The notes below the pieces were generated by a model. It did not search any database, had not been told where the DNA came from, and was given only the letters and a program-made list of their open reading frames with translations. A program made the position numbers and the translations under genes. A DNA stretch of 64,000 nucleotides from the NCBI RefSeq assembly GCF_005796105.1, contig NZ_VAUO01000007.1, positions 1-64,000 on the forward strand, in the 5' to 3' direction. This document shows positions 45,596 through 54,911 of the stretch, one piece after another (the first letter of the stretch is position 1; each line of letters begins with the position of its first letter). Origin of the DNA: Pseudomonas mosselii. Its GTDB lineage: Bacteria; Pseudomonadota; Gammaproteobacteria; Pseudomonadales; Pseudomonadaceae.

Positions 45596-45811
45596 ATGCC
45601 AGCCGTCAAAGTTAAAGAGAACGAACCCTTCGACGTAGCTCTGCGTCGTTTCAAGCGCTCCTGCGAAAAAGCCGGTGTACTGGCTGAAGTTCGTAGCCGC
45701 GAGTTTTACGAGAAGCCGACCGCCGAGCGTAAGCGCAAAGCCGCTGCCGCTGTTAAGCGTCACGCCAAGAAAGTTCAGCGCGAACAGCGCCGCGCCGTTC
45801 GTCTGTACTAA
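45596..45811 (+). CDS. rpsU: 30S ribosomal protein S21
   Basis: Small-subunit protein needed for initiation on natural mRNAs. The 71-aa basic protein has [20 protein letters not shown] at its start and an Arg/Lys-rich tail ([14 protein letters not shown]). It is first in rpsU-dnaG-rpoD. An inverted repeat (AAGGGTT/AACCCTT, 45495-45517) and TTGAAA (45516) lie upstream as possible promoter elements. A palindrome spans its stop codon. Confidence 0.97.
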   Translation: MPAVKVKENEPFDVALRRFKRSCEKAGVLAEVRSREFYEKPTAERKRKAAAAVKRHAKKVQREQRRAVRLY

Positions 45812-45859
45812 TACAGACGTTCTTCGCAAAGCTTCTGCCAAGCCCGGCCTCGTGCCGGG
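45801..45859 (+). terminator. Two hairpins after rpsU
   Basis: GTCTGTA/TACAGAC (45801-45818) spans the rpsU stop, and CCCGGC/GCCGGG (45843-45859) follows. Neither has a long T run. They probably attenuate or process the rpsU-dnaG message, as the T1 element does in the E. coli operon. Confidence 0.5.
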
Positions 45860-46088
45860 TTGATGGTAGCGGTTGCTTCAAGCCCTAGGCCATGCGCCTT
45901 GGGTGCCCCGGCAAAAGCCATGGGCAATCTGCAACAACGCGTCAGAACTGGTCTTTGACCAGGCGTGCACGTCCTTTCTGACGAGCCATTCGTGGCTGGT
46001 GACGAGCACACACCCTCTCCTGCAAAACCCCACGCCAAACCCGCGCACAAGCGTTTAGACTTGCCAGTTGCCAGATGACGAGGCTGCC

Positions 46089-48080
46089 ATGGCCGGGCTG
46101 ATTCCCCAAAGTTTCATCGATGATCTTCTGAACCGCACCGACATCGTCGATGTGGTGAGTTCGCGCGTCCAACTCAAGAAGACCGGCAAGAATCTCTCCG
46201 CCTGCTGCCCGTTCCACAAGGAAAAATCCCCTTCCTTCACCGTCAGCCCCGACAAGCAGTTCTACTACTGCTTCGGTTGCGGTGCCGGTGGCAACGCACT
46301 CGGCTTCATCATGGACCACGACAACCTGGATTTTCCCCAGGCCGTCGAGGAACTGGCCCGAGCCGCCGGCATGGAAGTGCCCCGCGAGGAGGGCAGGCGT
46401 GGACAAAAGCCCCGACAGCCGGTCGATTCGCCCCTATACCCGCTGCTCGAAGCCGCCACTGAGTTCTACCGCCAGGCCCTGCGCAGCCATCCGACCCGCA
46501 AAGCCGCGGTGGCGTACCTCAAGGGCCGCGGGCTGTCGGGGGAAATCGCCCGCGACTTCAGCCTGGGTTTCGCCCCACCCGGCTGGGACAACCTGCTCAA
46601 GCACCTGGGCGCCGATAGCCTGCAACAGAAGGTGATGATCGACGCCGGACTGCTGATCGAGAACGCCGAAAGCGGCAAGCGCTATGACCGCTTCCGCGAC
46701 CGGGTGATGTTCCCTATCCGCGACAGCCGCGGCCGGGTGATCGCCTTCGGCGGTCGGGTACTGGGCGACGACAAGCCCAAGTACCTGAACTCCCCGGAAA
46801 CCCCGGTATTCCACAAAGGCCAGGAGCTGTACGGCCTGTACGAGGCGCGCAAGCACAACCGCAACCTCGACGAGATCATCGTGGTCGAGGGCTACATGGA
46901 CGTGATCGCCCTGGCCCAACAGGGCCTGCGCAATGCCGTGGCCACCCTCGGCACGGCCACCAGCGAGGAGCACCTCAAGCGACTGTTTCGCGTGGTGCCC
47001 AGCGTGCTGTTCTGTTTCGACGGCGACCAGGCCGGCCGCAAGGCCGCCTGGCGCGCCCTGGAATCGACGCTGTCGAGCCTGCAAGACGGACGCCGCGCGC
47101 GCTTTCTGTTCCTGCCCGAAGGCGAGGACCCGGACAGCCTCGTACGCGCCGAAGGCACCGACGCCTTCCTGGCACGCATCAACCAGCACGCACAGCCCCT
47201 GGCGGACTACTTCTTCGAGCAACTGAGCAGCGAGGCCGATCCGCGCTCGCTCGAAGGCAAGGCACACATGGCAACCCTCGCGGCGCCGCTGATCGAGCAA
47301 GTACCTGGCGCCAATCTGCGCCAGTTGATGCGCAACCGCCTGCGAGAAATTACCGGGCTCGATCCACAGCAGGTGGAGCAACTGGCGCAAAAGGCGCCAG
47401 CCAGCAACAGCGTACCGAACTACGACCCTGGCTACGACTATGACGCCATGGCCAGCTACGCGCCAGACTACGGCGATATGCAGCACATGCCCGACTACGC
47501 CCCGGCGAGCCAGGAGCAACCGGCCTGGACACCCCACAAAGGCGGCGGCAAGAAGTCGTGGGATGGCAAGCCGTGGGACAAGAAAGGCGGTAAGCCCTGG
47601 CGCCGCGATGGCCAGCGCGACGAAGTCCCACCGCGGGTGCCGGCGCCGGTGGAGCCGCCGACCCTGTCAGCGCTGCGCACCCTGCTGCACCACCCGCTGC
47701 TGGCCGGCAAGGTCGACGACGCAAGTCATTTTGCCGACGAAGAGCAGCTCTACAGCCAGTTGCTGGTGGCCCTGATCGAGGCCGCACAGAAGAATCCTAA
47801 GCTAAGCTCAATGCAGCTGATCGCACGCTGGCACGGAACCGAGCAAGGCCGCTTGCTGCGGGCGCTGGCCGAAAAGGAATGGCTGATCGATGCCGACAAC
47901 CTTGAACAACAGTTTTTCGACACTATAACTAGCTTGACCGCCCGCCAGCGCGAGCGAAGCCTGGAACAATTGCTGAGGAAATCGCGTCAAAGCGAGTTGA
48001 GCACAGAGGAAAAATCCCAGCTGCTCGCCCTACTCAGTCGGAATGTTCCCGCACAAAACCCGACCTCATCTGGCGCGTGA
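46089..48080 (+). CDS. dnaG: DNA primase
   Basis: Makes RNA primers for the lagging strand. The 663-aa protein has an N-terminal CHC2 zinc finger (Cys40, His43, Cys61, Cys64), a TOPRIM core (VVEGYMDVIALA near 269 and CFDGDQAGRKA near 310), a Gly/Lys/Trp-rich linker (about 480-525) and a C-terminal DnaB-binding domain. I start it at 46089 (MAGLIPQSF...). The 277-base gap after rpsU holds no yqeY gene. Confidence 0.97.
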   Translation: MAGLIPQSFIDDLLNRTDIVDVVSSRVQLKKTGKNLSACCPFHKEKSPSFTVSPDKQFYYCFGCGAGGNALGFIMDHDNLDFPQAVEELARAAGMEVPREEGRRGQKPRQPVDSPLYPLLEAATEFYRQALRSHPTRKAAVAYLKGRGLSGEIARDFSLGFAPPGWDNLLKHLGADSLQQKVMIDAGLLIENAESGKRYDRFRDRVMFPIRDSRGRVIAFGGRVLGDDKPKYLNSPETPVFHKGQELYGLYEARKHNRNLDEIIVVEGYMDVIALAQQGLRNAVATLGTATSEEHLKRLFRVVPSVLFCFDGDQAGRKAAWRALESTLSSLQDGRRARFLFLPEGEDPDSLVRAEGTDAFLARINQHAQPLADYFFEQLSSEADPRSLEGKAHMATLAAPLIEQVPGANLRQLMRNRLREITGLDPQQVEQLAQKAPASNSVPNYDPGYDYDAMASYAPDYGDMQHMPDYAPASQEQPAWTPHKGGGKKSWDGKPWDKKGGKPWRRDGQRDEVPPRVPAPVEPPTLSALRTLLHHPLLAGKVDDASHFADEEQLYSQLLVALIEAAQKNPKLSSMQLIARWHGTEQGRLLRALAEKEWLIDADNLEQQFFDTITSLTARQRERSLEQLLRKSRQSELSTEEKSQLLALLSRNVPAQNPTSSGA

Positions 48081-48094
48081 GGTCCATGCTCGGG

Positions 48095-48100
48095 TATAAT
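48095..48100 (+). promoter_or_regulatory. Consensus -10 box upstream of rpoD
   Basis: A perfect TATAAT 48 bases before the rpoD ATG and just after the dnaG stop. The upstream -35 (TGGCGC near 48071) is poor. It would give rpoD its own promoter inside the operon. Confidence 0.5.
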
Positions 48101-48147
48101 CCTCGGCTTGTTTTTTGCCCGCCAAGACCTTCAGTGGATAGGGTGTT

Positions 48148-49998
48148 ATGTCCGGAAAAGCGCAACAGCAATCTCGTATCAAAGAGTTGATCACCCGCGG
48201 TCGTGAGCAGGGCTACCTGACTTACGCGGAGGTCAACGACCACCTGCCTGAGGATATTTCAGATCCGGAACAGGTGGAAGACATCATCCGCATGATCAAC
48301 GACATGGGGATCAACGTATTCGAGAGTGCTCCGGATGCGGATGCCCTGTTGTTGGCGGAAGCCGACACCGACGAAGCCGCAGCCGAAGAAGCCGCAGCCG
48401 CGTTGGCTGCAGTCGAAACCGATATCGGCCGCACGACCGACCCTGTGCGCATGTACATGCGCGAAATGGGTACCGTCGAGCTGCTGACCCGCGAAGGCGA
48501 AATCGAAATCGCCAAGCGTATCGAGGAAGGCATTCGTGAAGTCATGGGCGCTATCGCCCACTTCCCGGGCACCGTCGACCACATCCTCGGCGAATACGAC
48601 CGCGTCACCACCGAAGGTGGCCGCCTCTCCGACGTCCTCAGCGGTTACATCGATCCTGACGACAACATCGCCGCGCCGACCGAAGAGGTGCCGATCCCAG
48701 GCGCCAAGGCCGCTGCCGCGAAGGAAGAAGAGGACGAGGAAGAAGAGAGCGAAGAGAGCAGCGACGACGAGGAAGAGACCGAGAGCGGTCCGGACCCGGA
48801 AGTTGCCCGTCAGCGCTTCGGCGCCGTCGCCGACCAGCTCGCGATTACCCTCAAGGTATTGAAGAAGCACGGTCGCAGCCACGCCGACAGCATCGCAGCG
48901 ATGCAGGCACTGGCCGACCTGTTCATGCCGATCAAGCTGGTACCCAAGCAGTTCGATGCGCTGGTAGAGCGCGTGCGCGGTGCTCTGGACCGCCTGCGCC
49001 AGCAAGAGCGTGCGATCATGCAGCTGTGCGTGCGTGACGCGCGTATGCCGCGTGCCGACTTCCTGCGCCTGTTCCCGAGCAACGAGACCGACCAGACCTG
49101 GTCCGGCGACCTCGCCAAGCGCAACACCAAATGGGCTGCCGCCCTGGGTGAGAAAGACGCCGCGATCGTCGCATGCCAGCAGAAACTGATCGACCTTGAG
49201 ACCGAAACCGGCCTGACCGTCGCCGAGATCAAGGAAATCAACCGTCGCATGTCGATCGGCGAGGCCAAGGCCCGCCGCGCCAAGAAAGAAATGGTCGAGG
49301 CGAACCTGCGTCTGGTGATTTCCATCGCCAAGAAGTACACCAACCGTGGCCTGCAGTTCCTCGACCTGATTCAGGAAGGCAACATCGGTCTGATGAAGGC
49401 GGTGGACAAGTTCGAATACCGTCGTGGCTACAAGTTCTCGACCTACGCTACCTGGTGGATTCGCCAGGCGATAACCCGCTCGATTGCCGACCAGGCGCGC
49501 ACCATCCGAATTCCGGTGCACATGATCGAGACCATCAACAAGCTCAACCGCATTTCCCGCCAGATGTTGCAGGAAATGGGTCGTGAACCGACCCCGGAAG
49601 AGCTGGGTGAGCGCATGGAGATGCCTGAGGACAAGATCCGCAAGGTCCTGAAGATCGCCAAAGAGCCGATCTCCATGGAAACCCCGATCGGTGACGACGA
49701 AGATTCGCACCTGGGCGACTTCATCGAGGACTCCACCATGCAGTCCCCTATCGATGTGGCCACGGTCGAAAGCCTCAAGGAAGCGACCCGTGACGTGCTC
49801 TCGGGCCTGACCGCACGCGAAGCCAAAGTGCTGCGCATGCGTTTCGGTATCGACATGAACACCGACCACACCCTCGAAGAGGTCGGCAAGCAGTTCGACG
49901 TGACCCGCGAGCGGATCCGTCAGATCGAAGCCAAGGCGCTGCGCAAGCTGCGCCACCCGACGCGAAGCGAGCACCTACGCTCGTTCCTCGACGAGTGA
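48148..49998 (+). CDS. rpoD: RNA polymerase sigma-70 factor RpoD
   Basis: Housekeeping sigma factor. The 616-aa protein has region 1.1, a non-conserved region with an acidic run (about residues 192-213), region 2 ([33 protein letters not shown]), region 3 and region 4 HTH ([20 protein letters not shown]). It is last in rpsU-dnaG-rpoD and is followed by a strong terminator. Confidence 0.98.
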   Translation: MSGKAQQQSRIKELITRGREQGYLTYAEVNDHLPEDISDPEQVEDIIRMINDMGINVFESAPDADALLLAEADTDEAAAEEAAAALAAVETDIGRTTDPVRMYMREMGTVELLTREGEIEIAKRIEEGIREVMGAIAHFPGTVDHILGEYDRVTTEGGRLSDVLSGYIDPDDNIAAPTEEVPIPGAKAAAAKEEEDEEEESEESSDDEEETESGPDPEVARQRFGAVADQLAITLKVLKKHGRSHADSIAAMQALADLFMPIKLVPKQFDALVERVRGALDRLRQQERAIMQLCVRDARMPRADFLRLFPSNETDQTWSGDLAKRNTKWAAALGEKDAAIVACQQKLIDLETETGLTVAEIKEINRRMSIGEAKARRAKKEMVEANLRLVISIAKKYTNRGLQFLDLIQEGNIGLMKAVDKFEYRRGYKFSTYATWWIRQAITRSIADQARTIRIPVHMIETINKLNRISRQMLQEMGREPTPEELGERMEMPEDKIRKVLKIAKEPISMETPIGDDEDSHLGDFIEDSTMQSPIDVATVESLKEATRDVLSGLTAREAKVLRMRFGIDMNTDHTLEEVGKQFDVTRERIRQIEAKALRKLRHPTRSEHLRSFLDE

Positions 49999-50003
49999 TG
50001 AAC

Positions 50004-50030
50004 AACCCCGGCACACGCCGGGGTTTTTTT
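50004..50030 (+). terminator. Rho-independent terminator of rpoD
   Basis: AACCCCGGC (50004-50012) pairs with GCCGGGGTT (50017-50025) around ACAC, followed by five more T. It lies 5 bases past the rpoD stop. Confidence 0.95.
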
Positions 50031-50116
50031 ATCCGCAAAAAGGTCGCGTACAGGGCCTACCCGGCCCGCCTGCCCGTCTACACTCGACGTCAGACCCCCT
50101 GATTCGAGAGGCCGTT

Positions 50117-53100
50117 ATGCCCCTGATGCCGGCCCTTCTGTTGGTGTTCCTGTGCCTGTGGAACACAACGGCCGGCGCGCTTGCCCTGACTGACGAGGAA
50201 AAAGCCTGGCTCGGTGCCCATCCGCAGCTGCGCCTTGGCGTAGATGCGTCCTGGCCACCGTTCGAGTTTCGCGACCAGGAAGGTCGCTACCAGGGATTGG
50301 CCGCCGATTACATCGCATTGATTCAGGAGCGTTTGGGCATCACGCTCAAGCCTGTCGAGCCGAGCAGTTGGACAGAAGTGCTCGAACAGGCGCGCAGCAA
50401 CCAGATCGACCTGCTGCCCGGCATCATGTCCACGCCTGAGAGGCAGAATTACCTGGCCTTCACGCGCCCCTACCTGGACTTTCCGATCGTCATTCTCGCC
50501 CACTCCGGCGCAGCCCAGCCACGCAACCTCAAGGACCTGTATGGCTTGAAGATCGCGGTGGTCGAGAACTACGCACCCCACGAGCTGCTGCGCACCCACC
50601 ACCCCGACCTCAACCTAGTGGCCATGCCCAACGTCAGCTCCGCGCTGCAAGCCTTGGCCACCGATGAAGTGGACGCAGTGGTGGGCGACCTGGCCTCGAG
50701 CATCTGGAGCCTGCGCCAGCTCAAGCTCGACGGCCTGTATGTCAGCGGCGAGACGCCCTACCGCTACCAGCTGGCCATGGCCGCACCACGCGAGCAAAAG
50801 ATCCTGGTGGGCATCCTCGACAAAGTCATGGCCGACATGAGCAGTGCCGAGGTCAGCCAGATCCAGCAACGCTGGGTGGGCAATGTGGTCGACCAGCGCA
50901 GCTTCTGGAACGACATGCTGATATACGGCCTACCAACGGCCGTGCTGTTGATGAGCGTGCTGATCGTGGTGATCCGCATCAACCGCAGGCTCAGCTCCGA
51001 GATTTCACGGCGCATCGCTCTGGAGCAGGAGCTGCGCAGCAGCGAGTATCACTACCGGGGCCTGATCGAAAGCCTCTCCGCCATCGCCTGGGAAGCCGAC
51101 GCCAACGACTTCACCTACAGCTATGTCTCGCCGCATGCCGAGGACCTGCTCGGCTACCCGCTGGCCGAATGGCTCAAGCCCGGTTTCTGGCGCAGCATCC
51201 TGCACCCTGAAGATGCGTTGTGGGCCCAGGCGTTCTGCGACAGCGAGACCGCCGCTGGCCGCGACCACAGCCTTGACTATCGGGTGATCCGCGCCGATGG
51301 CCACGCCCTGTGGGTACGAAACATCGTCAGCATGATCCAGCACGGCCCCAAACCGCTGATGCGCGGCCTGATGATCGACATCAGCGAAACCAAGAAGACC
51401 GAGGATGCCCTGCGCCTGTCGGAACAGAAGTTCGCCTCGGTATTCCAGCAATGCCCCGACATCCTGGTGATTGCCCGGCACAGCGACGGCTGTCTGCTCG
51501 AAGTGAACGAAGCCTTCGAGGAGCAAATCGGCCTGAGCCCCGGTCAGGTTCTCGGGCGCACGGCCACCGAGCTGGACCTGTGGGGCGAGAACGGTACTGG
51601 CCCACTGTTGCTCGAACGCCTGCAACGCGGTGGTATCCGCAACATGGAAATGACCTTCCGGCGCAGCAATGGGCAACTGTTCACCGGCCTGACCTCGGCC
51701 GAAACCTTCGACTTGGATGGCAACCAGGCCTTCGTGGTCGCGGTGCGCGACATCAGCCAGCTCAAGGAAACCCAGGAGCAGTTGCAGATTTCCGAAGAAA
51801 AATTCGCCAAGGCCTTCCACGCCTCTCCAGACGGCTTGCTGTTGTCGCGCCAGAGCGACGGCTTGCTGCTGGAGGTGAACGAAGGCTTCTGCCGCCTGAC
51901 CGGCTACAACATCACACCCACGGTCGACCAGACCTCGCTCGACCTTGGGATCTGGGTCGACCTGAACGAACGCCAGCGCTTAGTCGACGGCCTTCAGCGC
52001 GAGGGCTTCGTGCGCGACTTCAGTTGCCACATTCGCCGCAGCGACGGCCAGATCCGCCTGTGCGAGCTGTCCGCCCGCCCCCTGCCAATTGGCGGCGTCG
52101 ACTGCATGCTGACCATCGCCCGCGACATTACCGAGCGCCACCTGATGCAGGAGAAACTGCAACTGGCCGCCACGGTGTTCGAAAACACCGCCGAAGGCGT
52201 GCTGATCACAGACCCCGACCAACGCATCAGCGCGGTCAACCGCGCGTTCAGCGAAATCACCGGCTACAGCGAGATCGAAGCCCTCGGCCAGACCCCGCGC
52301 CTGCTCGCCTCCGGCCAGCACGACAGCGCATTCTACGCCGCCATGTGGCATCAGCTGAATGCCGAAGGTCACTGGCAAGGCGAGATCTACAACAAGCGCA
52401 AGAACGGTGAGCTGTACCCCGGCTGGCTGACCATCAGCGCGGTGCGCAATCACGAGCGCGAGACCACCCACTTCGTTGCCGTGTTCGCGGATATCTCCAG
52501 CCTCAAGCACGCCCAGGCCAAGCTCGACTACCAGGCCCACCACGACCCACTGACCGGCCTGCCCAACCGCACCTTGTTCGAAAACCGCCTACAGGCCGCC
52601 TTGGCCTGTGCGCAGGCGTCCAACCGTCAGGGCGCGGTGCTGTTCCTCGACCTCGACCGTTTCAAGCACATCAACGACAGCCTCGGCCATCCGGTCGGCG
52701 ACCTGCTGCTCAAGGGCATCGCCCAGCGCCTCAAGGAACAGGTGCGCGACGTCGACACCGTGGCCCGTCTGGGCGGCGACGAGTTCATCATCCTGCTGCC
52801 CGGCCTGCACAAGCCCAGTGACGCCAGCGCCATCGCCAACAAGCTGCTGGCCTGCTTCCACGCCCCGTTCCAGGCAGGCGAGCACGAGTTCTTCACCAGC
52901 GCCAGTATCGGGATCAGCCTGTATCCACAGGACGGCGCCGACACCGCCGAGCTGATCCGCAATGCCGATGCCGCGATGTACCGCTCCAAAGCTAAGGGCC
53001 GCAACCGAGTCGAGGCCTACACCCGCGACCTCACCGCCCAGGCCAGCGAGCGCATAGCCCTGGAACACGAACTGCGCCGCGCCATCGAGCGCAACGAGAT

Positions 53101-53860
53101 GAGCCTGAGCTTCCAGCCCAAGTTCAGCCTCAAGACCCAATCCCTGGTCGGCGCCGAAGCGCTCGTGCGCTGGACCCACCCGACCTTCGGCGAAGTGCCA
53201 CCCGAGCAGTTCATTCACCTGGCCGAAGAGAACGGCACCATCCTGCAACTCGGCGACTGGGTGCTCGAGCAGGCCGGCCGGCAGATGCACACCTGGAAAC
53301 GCACCTACTGCCCCTTCGGCCCGCTGTCGATTAACCTGGCCGGTGCCCAGTTGCGCCAACCCAACCTGGCCAAGCGCATAGAACAGTTGCTCAAGACCTA
53401 TCAACTCAAGGCCGGCGACCTGCAACTGGAGATCACCGAAAACTTCATCATGAGCCAGGCCGAGGAAGCGCTGAGCGTGCTGTATCAGCTCAAGCAGCTT
53501 GGCGTACAGCTGGCCATCGACGATTTCGGCACTGGTTATTCTTCGCTCAGTTACCTCAAGCGCCTGCCGCTGGATATCCTGAAGATCGACCAATCGTTCA
53601 TTCGCGGCCTACCCGACGACCCCCACGACGCCGCCATCGCCCGCGCGATCATTGCCCTGGGCCGCAGCATGCAGCTGACCATCATCGCCGAGGGCGTGGA
53701 GAACCAGGCCCAGCAACGTTTCCTCGCCGCCGAAGGCTGCGCACAGATCCAGGGCTACATCGTCAGCTTGCCGCTCCCCCCCGAGGAGTTTGCCGCGACC
53801 TTCCTGCGCATAGCACTATCGGATCTTTCAGATGGCACACGATCGAAACCGTCGTTATAA
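50117..53860 (+). CDS. rmcA: RmcA-like sensor with Venus-flytrap, four PAS, GGDEF and EAL domains
   Basis: The 1247-aa inner-membrane c-di-GMP protein has a signal peptide, a periplasmic solute-binding domain (about 28-255), one membrane helix (about 266-290), four PAS domains (about 305-425, 428-550, 552-675 and 678-800), a GGDEF domain with intact GGDEF at 886-890 and an EAL domain with intact EAL at 1014-1016 and DDFGTGYSS. The architecture, length and position after rpoD match P. aeruginosa PA0575 (RmcA), a redox- and arginine-linked phosphodiesterase. The name is by analogy; ligand and net activity here are unknown. Confidence 0.88.
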   Translation: MPLMPALLLVFLCLWNTTAGALALTDEEKAWLGAHPQLRLGVDASWPPFEFRDQEGRYQGLAADYIALIQERLGITLKPVEPSSWTEVLEQARSNQIDLLPGIMSTPERQNYLAFTRPYLDFPIVILAHSGAAQPRNLKDLYGLKIAVVENYAPHELLRTHHPDLNLVAMPNVSSALQALATDEVDAVVGDLASSIWSLRQLKLDGLYVSGETPYRYQLAMAAPREQKILVGILDKVMADMSSAEVSQIQQRWVGNVVDQRSFWNDMLIYGLPTAVLLMSVLIVVIRINRRLSSEISRRIALEQELRSSEYHYRGLIESLSAIAWEADANDFTYSYVSPHAEDLLGYPLAEWLKPGFWRSILHPEDALWAQAFCDSETAAGRDHSLDYRVIRADGHALWVRNIVSMIQHGPKPLMRGLMIDISETKKTEDALRLSEQKFASVFQQCPDILVIARHSDGCLLEVNEAFEEQIGLSPGQVLGRTATELDLWGENGTGPLLLERLQRGGIRNMEMTFRRSNGQLFTGLTSAETFDLDGNQAFVVAVRDISQLKETQEQLQISEEKFAKAFHASPDGLLLSRQSDGLLLEVNEGFCRLTGYNITPTVDQTSLDLGIWVDLNERQRLVDGLQREGFVRDFSCHIRRSDGQIRLCELSARPLPIGGVDCMLTIARDITERHLMQEKLQLAATVFENTAEGVLITDPDQRISAVNRAFSEITGYSEIEALGQTPRLLASGQHDSAFYAAMWHQLNAEGHWQGEIYNKRKNGELYPGWLTISAVRNHERETTHFVAVFADISSLKHAQAKLDYQAHHDPLTGLPNRTLFENRLQAALACAQASNRQGAVLFLDLDRFKHINDSLGHPVGDLLLKGIAQRLKEQVRDVDTVARLGGDEFIILLPGLHKPSDASAIANKLLACFHAPFQAGEHEFFTSASIGISLYPQDGADTAELIRNADAAMYRSKAKGRNRVEAYTRDLTAQASERIALEHELRRAIERNEMSLSFQPKFSLKTQSLVGAEALVRWTHPTFGEVPPEQFIHLAEENGTILQLGDWVLEQAGRQMHTWKRTYCPFGPLSINLAGAQLRQPNLAKRIEQLLKTYQLKAGDLQLEITENFIMSQAEEALSVLYQLKQLGVQLAIDDFGTGYSSLSYLKRLPLDILKIDQSFIRGLPDDPHDAAIARAIIALGRSMQLTIIAEGVENQAQQRFLAAEGCAQIQGYIVSLPLPPEEFAATFLRIALSDLSDGTRSKPSL

Positions 53861-53861
53861 T
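53832..53861 (+). promoter_or_regulatory. tRNA promoter overlapping the rmcA stop codon
   Basis: ATGGCA (53832-53837), an 18-base spacer and a perfect TATAAT (53856-53861), which overlaps the rmcA TAA (53858-53860). The following stretch up to the tRNA is GC-rich (CCGGCGCTCC), as in stringently controlled stable-RNA promoters. Confidence 0.65.
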
Positions 53862-53877
53862 CCGGCGCTCCTACTGA

Positions 53878-53954
53878 GGGCCTATAGCTCAGTCGGTTAG
53901 AGCAGAGGACTCATAATCCTTTGGTCCACGGTTCGAGTCCGTGTGGGCCCACCA
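53878..53954 (+). tRNA. tRNA with CAT anticodon, probably tRNA-Ile2 (lysidine-modified)
   Basis: A 77-base cloverleaf with encoded CCA. The acceptor stem GGGCCTA pairs with TGGGCCC, the anticodon loop is CTCATAA with CAT at 53912-53914, and the T loop is TTCGAGT. C4-G69 and C5-G68 in the acceptor stem match the features TilS uses to recognise tRNA-Ile2, whereas E. coli elongator tRNA-Met has U4-A69 and A5-U68. The alternative is elongator tRNA-Met. It starts 17 bases after rmcA and has its own promoter and terminator. Confidence 0.9.
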
Positions 53955-53962
53955 AACGACCG

Positions 53963-53986
53963 AAGCCGCGCTACTGCGCGGCTTTT
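53963..53986 (+). terminator. Rho-independent terminator of the tRNA
   Basis: AAGCCGCGC (53963-53971) pairs with GCGCGGCTT (53976-53984), loop TACT, then a short T run (53983-53986). It lies 8 bases after the tRNA. Confidence 0.85.
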
Positions 53987-54291
53987 GCGTTTCTGAAGCT
54001 GCCTCGACAGCCACCTAAGGCAATGTGCCTTTAGCACACTCGTTCTATTTTCTCCCTCGATACCCCGCTACAGAATCCCGTGCAGCGCTTGGGTACTGGA
54101 TCGAGGGCCTGACCGGGAGCAGCTATTCGCCCTGCTCCGCAACTGCCGCGCCGACCAGCGCCGCACGTTGAACAGGACACCTTGCTCAACTGACAGCGCC
54201 CGCTGACTACCGCCAGCCCCCACGACAACAGCGAGTGCTGGCGACAGCCGTCGATTGCGATAGGCTAGCGGTCCGAATTCAGGGACCTACC
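53987..54291. other. Non-coding interval between the tRNA terminator and the Lrp-type gene
   Basis: No convincing gene. It contains an imperfect hairpin CTAAGGCA/TGCCTTTAG (54015-54034) and GGAGCAG/CTGCTCC (54116-54138, 9-base loop). No integrase or att-like duplication of the tRNA 3' end is visible, so the tRNA does not appear to be occupied by an island. Confidence 0.6.
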
Positions 54292-54753
54292 ATGCCGGCC
54301 ACTTCCACCATCACCCTCGACGAGATCGACCGTCAGCTGATCGCGCTGCTGCAAATCAACGCACGCGAAAGCGTCGCTACCCTCGCCCGTCACCTCGGTA
54401 TCGCACGCACCACGGTGAACTCGCGACTGGAGCGCCTCGAACGGCACAAGGTCATCACCGGTTATGGCGTGCGCCTGGGCCAGCGCCTGGTCGGGGGTGG
54501 GCTGCAAGCCTACGTCGGCATCAAGGTGCAACCGCGCTCGGGCAAGGACATCGTCCGCCACCTCAGCGCCATGGGCCAAGTCCAGCAGCTCTGCGCGGTC
54601 AGTGGCGAGTTCGACTACGTGGCCTGGCTGCACAGCGATTCGCCCGAGCAACTGGACCAATTGCTCGATCAGATCGGCAGCCTCGACGGCGTGGAGAAAA
54701 CCACCACGTCGATCATCCTCAGCAGCAAGGTGGACCGTGGGCAGCCGAGCTGA
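54292..54753 (+). CDS. Lrp/AsnC family transcriptional regulator
   Basis: The 153-aa protein has an N-terminal HTH (LDEIDRQLIALL, then IARTTVNSRLERL) and a C-terminal ligand-binding RAM domain (QAYVGIKVQ). I start it at 54292 (MPATSTITL...). It lies 158 bases before davB on the same strand, and Lrp-type regulators commonly sense amino acids. It is therefore the best candidate for control of lysine catabolism by davBA, by position only. Confidence 0.9.
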   Translation: MPATSTITLDEIDRQLIALLQINARESVATLARHLGIARTTVNSRLERLERHKVITGYGVRLGQRLVGGGLQAYVGIKVQPRSGKDIVRHLSAMGQVQQLCAVSGEFDYVAWLHSDSPEQLDQLLDQIGSLDGVEKTTTSIILSSKVDRGQPS

Positions 54754-54862
54754 CGATTTGCCATAAAAGTCATTCATAACGACGAAACAATCAACATATC
54801 GACAGCACTCTGCCTCTTATTTACGAACACCCCGCTGCCTAAAATGACCTCCAGGCATTTTC

Positions 54863-54868
54863 TATACT
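54863..54868 (+). promoter_or_regulatory. Candidate -10 box for davB
   Basis: TATACT, 43 bases before the davB ATG. No good -35 is present 17 bases upstream, which would fit an activator-dependent promoter. The upstream region is AT-rich (about 54765-54830), typical of Lrp targets. Confidence 0.35.
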
Positions 54869-54911
54869 CAGGCTCCGCCCCCCCTGCGCAGCCCTCTGGC
54901 AAGGTCATTTC

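Noticed and set aside
53878..53954. tRNA as an integration site for a genomic island
   Set aside because: No integrase gene and no repeated tRNA 3' end were seen in the next 10 kb; the genes that follow are conserved Pseudomonas genes.
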